Positions 57,561 through 64,000 of a DNA stretch of 64,000 nucleotides are shown one piece after another. A program made the translations under genes and the position numbers. The notes beneath the pieces are model-generated. The model ran no database searches. It was not told where the DNA came from and saw only the letters and a list, made by a program, of their open reading frames with translations. Position 1 is the first letter of the stretch, and every line of letters starts with the position of its first letter. This DNA is from Actinophytocola xinjiangensis (GTDB lineage Bacteria > Actinomycetota > Actinomycetes > Mycobacteriales > Pseudonocardiaceae): NCBI RefSeq assembly GCF_001921215.1, contig NZ_MSIF01000001.1, positions 372,001-436,000 of the forward strand, written 5' to 3'.

Positions 57561-60205
57561 TGCTGCCACTGGTCGACCACCACGATCCCGACGTCGACAC
57601 CCCGGAGAACTACGTCGGGGTGCGGCACGTGCGCCGAGGCGGCCACCCCCGGTTCACCCTCGTCCTGCCGCGCACCGAGTCGATGCGTTCCAGCGCGGTG
57701 TCCATGGCCGGCGCCGAACACCTGGGTCTCGGCTCGATCGCCGCGTGCCTGCGTGAGCGCGGCCACCCGGTGACCCAGCTGAACTTCCAGCTGAGCACGT
57801 TCTTCAACGCCTGGGACGGCCTGGCCGACCCGCGCTCGTCCTACGAGGCGCCGGCGATCGCGGCGGAGATCCTGGCCACCGAACCGGACGTGGTCGGCAT
57901 CTGCGTCACCTCGATGACCCTGCTGGAGAGCATCAAGGTCTGCGAGATCATCCGGGCCGAGCGGCCGGACTGCGTGCTCGGTTTCGGTGGCCCGCACGCG
58001 ATCCTGTGCGCCAAGGAGCTGATGGCGACCTTCGACGTGCTGGACTTCATCGGCATGAACGACGGCGAGCGGGCCATGTCGCTGCTGGGGGACGCGCTGC
58101 GCCGGGGCGTGTTCCCCTGTGCCATCCCCGAACTGGTGACCCGCGCGCCCGACGAGCGCGACCGGCTGGTGTACGAGAACTACCGCAAGATGCCCAAGGG
58201 TGTGCTCGACCTGCCGGTGCCGGCCCGCGACGACCTGCTGTGGATGCTGCTGCGCGCGCCGATCACCGAGAGCCGGATCACCACCAGTCGGGGCTGCAAC
58301 TACGACTGCACGTTCTGCATCGACGCCATGCGCTACGACCGCATGTGGTACGCCAGATCGGCCGAGCAGACCGCCGAGGAGATGGAGATGCTCCACCGGC
58401 GGCTGGGCATCGACCACTTCTGGATGTCCGACGACAACTTCGTCACCGGTGCCCCGTCCTCGCGCCGGCGCGCCCGGGAGATCGCCGACGAGCTGGCGGC
58501 GCGGAACCTGGACGTCACCTACCGGGTGCGGTTCCGCTCGGACACCTTCAACCCCGACCCCGACCTGTTGGCGCGCCTGGCCGAGAGCGGGCTGGTGTCG
58601 GCGTTCGTCGGGCTGGAGGCGGGCAGCGCCGAGCAGCTCGACCGGTTCAAGAAGCGCACCACGGTCGAGCAGCACAAGACGTGCGTGCGGGAGATGCGGG
58701 AGCTGGGCGTCGCGTTGCAGTGCGGGTTCATCATGTTCGAGCCCTACGCGAACTTCGACGACCTGGAGGCGTCGGCGACGTTCCTGCACGAGATCGACGA
58801 GATGTACCTGGAGAGCAACTTCACCCACAGCCTCGACGTGTTCCCCGGCACCGAGATCGCCGTGGACATGGACCGCGACGGCCTGCTGCACCCCGGGTTC
58901 AACGCCACCTCGCCCTACGACGCCTACGACTTCGCCGACCCGAACCTGGGGTGGCTGGCCAGGGCGATCGAGACCTCGCACGGCGGCGACACCATCACCC
59001 GCGACAAGTGGCTCTACCGGTACCGGACGAACCTGCTGCCCCGCGCCTACCGCAAGCTGGGCCACCACCGGTCGCTGGACGAGTGGAAACGGCGCGAGCT
59101 GGAGATCATCCGCCGGCTCAACGACGCCAACATGACGTTCTTCATGTCGGCCATCGGCGAGGCCCGCCGGGGCGAGTGCGGCCAGCGCTACCGCGACTTC
59201 CAGGACACGGCCTGGGTCGTGCAGCGGGAGGGCTCGACGGCGCTGCGCGAGCTGTACGGCGAGATCAGCACGGCGCTGCGGGACCGGCGACCGCCGCGCC
59301 GCCGGCCGCCGGTGGTGCCGGTGCGGCCGGCCGACCTGCCACCGGAGGTGGCCGCGCACCTGGCCGAGGCGGAGGCCGCGCTCGCCGGGTACGGCCCGTT
59401 CACCCGTACCGAGCTGACCGGCGGCAACCTCAACCACTCGATCATGCTCACCGGCCCGGAACGCACCTTCGCCTTCCGCAACCGCTCGGACCGCTCCCGC
59501 GCGGACATCGAGGACTACCTGGCCGAGCTGTACACCGCCGCCGGCATGGCCGGTCTCGGCGGCTCGTTCCGGCTGCGCACCATGCCGGAGGAGATCGCGG
59601 CCATCGCCAGGGCCCGCGCGGCCGGCGTGCGCACCCCGGAGGTGCTGGCGCACGGCGAACGGTGGCTGGTCCGCGCGCACATCCCCGGCGAACCGCTGGG
59701 CGACGCGCTCACCTCGGGCACCGCCGGTCCGGCGACCGTGCTGCGCCTGTTGTTCCAGCTGATGCAGGCCCACGAGGGCGGGGTGGTGCTCGGCGACCGT
59801 TGGGGCTACAACGAGATCGTCGACGAGCAGGGACACCTGCACTTCATCGACTTCGACGTCGAGTGGGTGCCGGCGCGTCCTGGCCAGGACGCGGGGCTGC
59901 GGGACATGGAGATGGCCGTCGCCCTGTTCGGCGCGGTGCTCTTCGCCGGCGCGCAGCGGGAGAACCTGGTGACCGCGCTGCGCGAGTACGGGATCCCGCT
60001 GCTGGCCGAGTGGGGCTACCGGACCACGCGCGTGGCCGACGTGCTGGGCGGCTACTGCGAGTTCTACGGCGAGCCGGGCAAACGCCAGTCGGCGCTCTCG
60101 CTCGACCACGACACCTACGCCGCCGCGCTGGCGTTCATCCGGGAGCTGATCGGCCTGCTGCGCAGCGACACGCCGCTCACCACGGCCACGGGGTGCGTCC
60201 GATGA
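57545..60205 (+). CDS. Cobalamin-type radical SAM protein fused to an APH-like kinase domain
   Basis: An 886-residue fusion. Residues ~35-580 match radical SAM proteins 1 and 3: AEHLGLGSIAACLRERGHPV, the cluster motif SRGCNYDCTFC (Cys251, 255, 258), MSDDNFV, and SAFVGLEAGSAEQLDRFKK. After an Arg/Pro-rich linker (~580-600), residues ~605-880 read as an aminoglycoside-phosphotransferase/choline-kinase-type fold: LTGGNLNHSIMLTG with a glycine loop, VLGDRWGYNEIV with Asp751 and Asn756 as catalytic-loop residues, and HFIDFD with Asp769 as metal ligand. All key kinase positions seem to be present. The GTG start has GAGAGGA upstream and overlaps gene 1. The fusion suggests that the radical SAM product or substrate is phosphorylated, or is bound through a kinase-like pocket. 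Confidence 0.84.
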   Translation: MANRVMLPLVDHHDPDVDTPENYVGVRHVRRGGHPRFTLVLPRTESMRSSAVSMAGAEHLGLGSIAACLRERGHPVTQLNFQLSTFFNAWDGLADPRSSYEAPAIAAEILATEPDVVGICVTSMTLLESIKVCEIIRAERPDCVLGFGGPHAILCAKELMATFDVLDFIGMNDGERAMSLLGDALRRGVFPCAIPELVTRAPDERDRLVYENYRKMPKGVLDLPVPARDDLLWMLLRAPITESRITTSRGCNYDCTFCIDAMRYDRMWYARSAEQTAEEMEMLHRRLGIDHFWMSDDNFVTGAPSSRRRAREIADELAARNLDVTYRVRFRSDTFNPDPDLLARLAESGLVSAFVGLEAGSAEQLDRFKKRTTVEQHKTCVREMRELGVALQCGFIMFEPYANFDDLEASATFLHEIDEMYLESNFTHSLDVFPGTEIAVDMDRDGLLHPGFNATSPYDAYDFADPNLGWLARAIETSHGGDTITRDKWLYRYRTNLLPRAYRKLGHHRSLDEWKRRELEIIRRLNDANMTFFMSAIGEARRGECGQRYRDFQDTAWVVQREGSTALRELYGEISTALRDRRPPRRRPPVVPVRPADLPPEVAAHLAEAEAALAGYGPFTRTELTGGNLNHSIMLTGPERTFAFRNRSDRSRADIEDYLAELYTAAGMAGLGGSFRLRTMPEEIAAIARARAAGVRTPEVLAHGERWLVRAHIPGEPLGDALTSGTAGPATVLRLLFQLMQAHEGGVVLGDRWGYNEIVDEQGHLHFIDFDVEWVPARPGQDAGLRDMEMAVALFGAVLFAGAQRENLVTALREYGIPLLAEWGYRTTRVADVLGGYCEFYGEPGKRQSALSLDHDTYAAALAFIRELIGLLRSDTPLTTATGCVR

Positions 60206-60212
60206 CCAGCCG

Positions 60213-62081
60213 ATGCCCGTGACAGCGGCCCTGCACCCCCGTCCACCGGTGCTGCGGCGCTTCGGTCAGACCGGGCTGACCGTCGCCGAGGTCGGCCTGA
60301 GCATGCCCGACCACCGCCCCGAGCTGGTCGGGGCCGCGCAGCGGCTGGGCATGCGGTTCCTGTGCCTGCCGGCGCCGGTGCCGGCCGGGGTGCTCGCCGA
60401 GGCCGGCGGGGACACCCTGCTGGCCACCTCCGGCGCGTTCCGCTCGGCCGGCCGCTGGGCCGCGCCCGACCCGCCCGGCGACCGGGGATGGGACCTGCTG
60501 ATCGTCGACCCGGTGGGGGACCGGGGTTTTCTCACCGACTTTCTCACGGCTGCCCGGTCGGCCATGGACGCCGGCCGGTTCGGCGCGCTCGCCGCGCGGG
60601 CGCACGACCGGGCCGGTGTGGCCCGGGTGGTCGAGGCCGGCGCGTTCGCCGCGGTGGAGCTGGCCTTCGGCCCGCACCACCAGGACCTGCTGCTGGAGAG
60701 CCTGCCGCTGCTGCGGGAATGGGCCGGCGCGGTGATCGTGCGACTGGTCCCGTCGGCCGGCGGTCCCCGGACCGGCCGGTGGTTACGCGCCGAGGCCGGC
60801 GGCCGGACCCTCACCCAGCTCACCGTGCAGGCCGCGCTGCTGTCCGACGTGGTCTCGGTCGTCGTCGGGCACCCCGGCGACGAGACCGACCTGCGGGAGC
60901 TGGTCGCCTGCTCGCGGGACCTGCCGCCGCTCACCCCCGCCGACACCGCCGCGCTCGACCGGGCGCTGAGCGCAGACGGGGCACCGTCCCACCTCGCCGA
61001 GCTGCACCGGCGGCGGCCGGCCTCACCCCGCACGGCACGCCGGCTCGACGACGCGTGGACGCTGGGGCCGCTGCGGGTGGGCAACCGGATCGTCCGCTCC
61101 GGCGCCACCGAACGCGCCGTGGACGAGGAGTGCCTGCCGACCGGCGCGATGGTCTCGCTGCACCGGGACCTGGCCGCCGGGGGCGCCGGCATGGTGATCA
61201 CCGGCTACCTCGCGGTCACCCGGGACACCAGGGCCAGCCGCAGCCACGGCGTGTTGCGCCCCGGCCCGGCCGTCGACGCCTGGGCCGGCCTGCTGACCAC
61301 CTGCCGCCGGGCGGCCGACGGCGACGTCGTGTTCTGCGCCCAGCTCGGCCACGGCGGCGTGCTGTCCACCGGCTCGTTCGACGAGCGGGACGTCGTGGCG
61401 AGCTTCACCGAGGCGGCCAGCGCCGCCGAGGCCGCCGGGTTCGACGCCGTCCAGTTGCACGGCGCGCACGGCTACCTGCTGGGCCAGCTGCTCGCCGAGC
61501 AACCGCCGCTGCGCACCGGCGCCACCGGTCGCCACCACGGCCTGGACCTGGTGCGCCGGGTGATCGGCGCGGTCCGGGCCGAGATCGGCGACCGGCTGGC
61601 GTTGCTGCTCAAGCTCAACTGCTCGGACTTCGTCACCGCCGGCTACGACCAGCGGGACTCGCTGGTCGCCGTCCGGGCGCTGGCCGACACCGGGATCGAC
61701 GGCGTCGAGTGGAGCGGTTGGGTGCCCGCGGCGCCGGCCGCCCGCACCCCCTCGCGGCTGGGGGAGGTCGAGGTCCGCTCCGAGGGGTTCTTCGTCCCGT
61801 TCGCCGCGCGGACCAAGGCGGAGAACCCGCACCTGGCGGTCGGCACCTGCGGCGGGTTCCGCAGCGCCGACGGCATGACCAGGGCGGTCGCCGACCACGG
61901 CCTGGACTTCGTCTCCCTCGCCCGGCCACTGGTCGCCGAGCCCGACCTGCCGCGCAAGATGCTCGGCGGCCAGGCGCGGGCCCGGTGCGACGGCTGCAAC
62001 GAGTGCCTTGCCAAGCACGTCCGTCCCCTGCACTGCCCGCGAGCACTGGTGCTGACACCGATAGGAGAAGCCGGGTCATGA
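60213..62081 (+). CDS. Old yellow enzyme-like flavin/iron-sulfur reductase with degenerate aldo-keto reductase N-domain
   Basis: A 622-residue protein. Residues ~12-270 resemble an aldo-keto reductase (VLRRFGQTGLTVAEVGLS, AAQRLGMRFL) but I do not see the usual Asp/Tyr/Lys/His catalytic set, so this half looks vestigial or repurposed. From ~290 it is an NADH:flavin oxidoreductase barrel: WTLGPLRVGNRIVRSGATERA, FDAVQLHGAHGYLLGQLLAE, VGTCGGFRS and FVSLARPLVAEPDLPRKM. It closes with CDGCNECLAKHVRPLHC, a four-Cys 4Fe-4S site as in dienoyl-CoA reductase-type enzymes. It probably reduces a double bond or C=N of a pathway intermediate. A TTA codon occurs at 60783. Its stop overlaps radical SAM gene 3 (ATGA). 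Confidence 0.83.
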   Translation: MPVTAALHPRPPVLRRFGQTGLTVAEVGLSMPDHRPELVGAAQRLGMRFLCLPAPVPAGVLAEAGGDTLLATSGAFRSAGRWAAPDPPGDRGWDLLIVDPVGDRGFLTDFLTAARSAMDAGRFGALAARAHDRAGVARVVEAGAFAAVELAFGPHHQDLLLESLPLLREWAGAVIVRLVPSAGGPRTGRWLRAEAGGRTLTQLTVQAALLSDVVSVVVGHPGDETDLRELVACSRDLPPLTPADTAALDRALSADGAPSHLAELHRRRPASPRTARRLDDAWTLGPLRVGNRIVRSGATERAVDEECLPTGAMVSLHRDLAAGGAGMVITGYLAVTRDTRASRSHGVLRPGPAVDAWAGLLTTCRRAADGDVVFCAQLGHGGVLSTGSFDERDVVASFTEAASAAEAAGFDAVQLHGAHGYLLGQLLAEQPPLRTGATGRHHGLDLVRRVIGAVRAEIGDRLALLLKLNCSDFVTAGYDQRDSLVAVRALADTGIDGVEWSGWVPAAPAARTPSRLGEVEVRSEGFFVPFAARTKAENPHLAVGTCGGFRSADGMTRAVADHGLDFVSLARPLVAEPDLPRKMLGGQARARCDGCNECLAKHVRPLHCPRALVLTPIGEAGS

Positions 62082-63778
62082 AGCGGATCGCCCTTGTGCT
62101 GCCCTCCAGCGACGAAAAACGGTCCTCGGCCATCTCCCAGGCCGGTGCCGAACACCTCGGACTCGGCTACATCGCCGCCTACCTGCGCCAGCACGGCTAC
62201 CACGTCGACGTGTTCAACATGCAGGTGGACAACTACCTGTCCTACTGGGAGCTCGCCGAGGACGGCCCGGCCAAGTCGGTCGAGGAGACCGTGGCGCAGA
62301 TCCTGCGCGGCGAGCCGGACCTGGTCGGCATGTCGATCACCGGCATCACCATCAACCAGGCGCTGCGGATGAGCTACCGGATGAAGGAGCTGCGCCCGGA
62401 ACTGCCGATCATCTGGGGCGGCCACCAGGCCTTCTACAGCGCCCGCGACCTGATGGAACGCGAACCGTGTGTGGACGCCGTGGTCGCCAGCGACGGCGAG
62501 ATCACCATGGTGCGGGTGATGGAGGCGCTGTCCTCGGGCGGTGACCTCGCCTCGATCACCGGCCTGTACCTGCGCACGCCCGAGGGCCGGATGCGCTACA
62601 CCGGTCCTCCGCCGGAGCCAGCGCTCGACGAGCTGCCCGAGCCGGCCCGCGACACCCTGGAGGAGATGATCGCGCGCGGCCTGCACGTCACCGACGCGCG
62701 GATCACCACCAGCCGGGGCTGCCCGTTCAAGTGCACGTTCTGCGTCGACCCGTCGCTGGGCTACCGGGTGAAGTGGCGGGCGCGCAGCGCGGAGCTGGTG
62801 GTGGCCGAGATGAAGAACCTGGTCGACCGGTACGGCATCGAGTTCTTCTGGTTCAGCGAGGACAACTTCATCCCGTCCACCCGCCGTGGCCGCGAGCGGG
62901 CCTCCCGGATCGCCGACCTGATCATGGAGTCCGGGATGCGGATCGGCTACCGGGCACTGATGCGCGCCGACGCCATCGTCGGTGAGCGGGCGCTGATCGA
63001 GAAGATGATGGACAGCGGCCTGAGCTGTGTCTACATCGGCGTCGAGTCCGGTTCGCCGCGCCGGCTGGAGTACTTCAAGAAGCAGGAGTCGCCCGAGGAG
63101 TACCGCGAGGTACTGGAGATGCTCGCCCAGACCCGGGTGGGCCTGCAGATCGGGTTCATCATGTTCGACCCGCTGACCACCTGGGAGGACCTGCGCATCG
63201 ACGGCCGGTTCCTGCACTCCATCGGCCAGATGTACCTGTACTCCAACTACTGCCAGACGCTGGACGTGTTCCCCGGCACCGAGATGTCCATGATGCTCAT
63301 CCAGCGCAGGCTGCTGGCCGCCGACTTCAGCTACGACTCGCCCTACGACGAGTACGACTGGGAGATCCCGGCGATCGGTTCGCTGGGCCGGGCCTACATG
63401 AAGGGCTACACCGAGGAGCAGATCGAGGCGGACAAGCTGTTCCAGCGGTTCGCGGTGGTCGACGTGCCGGGGATCTGGCGGCAGGTCCGCGGCGGCGAGC
63501 GGCCGGAGAGCGTGGCGCTGCGCGTGCAGGAGATCGCCGACCGCCACCTCGGCGAGCTCAACGACGCCGGCCTGCGGTTCTTCGAGGACAGCCTCGACCT
63601 GGCGTCGTCGGCCTGGGACCAGGACTCTTTCGACGCCCGCCGTAAGCAGCACCTGGAACGCACGCTGGAGATCAGGGACCGGATGTGGGAGGACCTGCGT
63701 GAGCTGCCCTCGGACATGCTCGACGAGATCACCTGTCTGCGCGGCGCGAAGGTCGGCGCCCGGTCCGAGTTCTGCTAG
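62078..63778 (+). CDS. Cobalamin-type radical SAM protein 3
   Basis: A 566-residue paralogue of the two radical SAM proteins upstream. It has a B12-binding-like N-domain (IALVLPSSDEKRSSAI, AEHLGLGYIAAYLRQHGYHVDVF), the cluster motif SRGCPFKCTFC (Cys215, 219, 222), FWFSEDNFI and CVYIGVESGSPRRLEYFKK, and a C-terminal helical region. The opening segment up to AEHLGLG is most like that of the kinase-fused protein, suggesting duplication of these two. The ATG has AGGAGAAG upstream. It is followed after 9 bases by the creatininase-like gene. Its reaction is unknown; methyl transfer or C-C bond chemistry is typical for the class. Confidence 0.88.
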   Translation: MKRIALVLPSSDEKRSSAISQAGAEHLGLGYIAAYLRQHGYHVDVFNMQVDNYLSYWELAEDGPAKSVEETVAQILRGEPDLVGMSITGITINQALRMSYRMKELRPELPIIWGGHQAFYSARDLMEREPCVDAVVASDGEITMVRVMEALSSGGDLASITGLYLRTPEGRMRYTGPPPEPALDELPEPARDTLEEMIARGLHVTDARITTSRGCPFKCTFCVDPSLGYRVKWRARSAELVVAEMKNLVDRYGIEFFWFSEDNFIPSTRRGRERASRIADLIMESGMRIGYRALMRADAIVGERALIEKMMDSGLSCVYIGVESGSPRRLEYFKKQESPEEYREVLEMLAQTRVGLQIGFIMFDPLTTWEDLRIDGRFLHSIGQMYLYSNYCQTLDVFPGTEMSMMLIQRRLLAADFSYDSPYDEYDWEIPAIGSLGRAYMKGYTEEQIEADKLFQRFAVVDVPGIWRQVRGGERPESVALRVQEIADRHLGELNDAGLRFFEDSLDLASSAWDQDSFDARRKQHLERTLEIRDRMWEDLRELPSDMLDEITCLRGAKVGARSEFC

Positions 63779-63787
63779 CGGGCCGGC

Positions 63788-64000
63788 ATGCCGCTGATCG
63801 ACGAGCTGAGCACGACCGAGGTCACCGACCTGCGCGCGCGGCGCGACCCGACGGCCGTGCTGGTCACGGGTTCCTGCGAGCAGCACGGCGCGCACCTGCC
63901 GCTGGACACCGACACCTACCTGGCCACCCAGGTGGCGACGGCGGCGTGCACGGTGACCGGGGACGTGCTGCTCCCGTCGCTGCCGTTCGGGTACAACGAG
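63788..64000 (+). CDS. Creatininase/MftE-like amidohydrolase, N-terminal part (3' end outside window)
   Basis: The first 71 codons of a gene that runs off the edge. LVTGSCEQHGAHLPLDTDTYLA is the metal-binding motif of the creatininase family, which includes MftE, the peptidase releasing the C-terminal dipeptide of modified MftA in mycofactocin synthesis, and FAPy deformylases. The start lies 9 bases after radical SAM gene 3, with no strong Shine-Dalgarno, so it is probably coupled. A creatininase-type amidase together with radical SAM and M16 genes is one reason to suspect peptide-derived chemistry here. Confidence 0.85.
   Translation, partial: MPLIDELSTTEVTDLRARRDPTAVLVTGSCEQHGAHLPLDTDTYLATQVATAACTVTGDVLLPSLPFGYNE

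Noticed and set aside
57104-60109. 1001-codon - frame opposite the radical SAM genes
   Set aside because: Antisense shadow of two genes with intact cluster motifs.
1-64000. CRISPR arrays, insertion sequences, tRNA or rRNA genes
   Set aside because: None seen: no spaced direct repeats, no transposase-like frame with terminal repeats, and no cloverleaf or rRNA stretch recognised by eye. A dedicated RNA search could not be run.

Overview
The window is chromosomal DNA from a high-G+C actinomycete. Support for this comes from strong G/C preference at third codon positions, many GTG and TTG starts, chains of ATGA/GTGA start-stop overlaps, ESX-type genes, an InhA-type enoyl reductase, Tat-exported PhoD enzymes and DasR-like operators. 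A Pseudonocardiales genus is a guess. No rRNA, tRNA, CRISPR array or transposase was seen.

Region 1 (about 0.7-28.3 kb) looks like one lipid/polyketide biosynthetic cluster with two divergent arms. The leftward arm encodes a flavoprotein and an aspartase-superfamily lyase resembling the CreE/CreD nitrous-acid (aspartate-nitrosuccinate) pair, an ECF sigma factor, and a PUFA-synthase-like set: KS-AT-ACP, PfaB-like acyltransferase and PfaD-like enoyl reductase. The KS carries Ser where the catalytic Cys should be. The rightward arm encodes a ketoreductase, a complete acetyl-CoA carboxylase (AccD-AccA fusion, BCCP, AccC), an aldehyde-dehydrogenase-fold enzyme, an acyl-CoA dehydrogenase, a class III aminotransferase, an SRPBCC protein, a free ACP, a FabF-type KS, an InhA-like enoyl reductase, a MaoC dehydratase, an AraC regulator, an ANL (AMP-forming) ligase and an MMPL exporter. 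Together they suggest malonyl-CoA supply, fatty-chain assembly, conversion to an aldehyde and then an amine, and possibly nitrite-dependent N-N or diazo chemistry, followed by export. The product is unknown to me.

Region 2 (28.4-42.3 kb) is mixed. It holds two PhoD-type phosphatases, an ESX-type substrate followed by a polymorphic toxin with a CdiA-like tRNase C-terminus and a SitI3-like immunity protein, a YbaB-like protein, a membrane-anchored deacetylase-like protein, a secreted repeat protein, and a spermidine/putrescine-type ABC transporter. The transporter genes lie in two convergent operons that also carry a thymidylate-kinase-like protein and a PhyH dioxygenase.

Region 3 (42.2-64 kb, continuing off the right edge) looks like a second, unfamiliar biosynthetic locus. 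Two DasR-like operators precede a SIS-domain sugar isomerase. An ACP/PLP-decarboxylase/nucleotidyltransferase/ABC-exporter operon runs leftward. A 23-residue Lys/Arg-rich peptide gene leads a rightward operon with an M16 peptidase, a GNAT enzyme and a second nucleotidyltransferase. Next comes an enlarged GlmS homologue, then an operon with three cobalamin-type radical SAM proteins (one fused to a kinase-like domain), an old-yellow-enzyme-like reductase and a creatininase/MftE-like protein cut by the window edge. The gene mix recalls peptide-derived cofactor pathways (PQQ, mycofactocin) combined with amino-sugar chemistry, but it matches no pathway I know.
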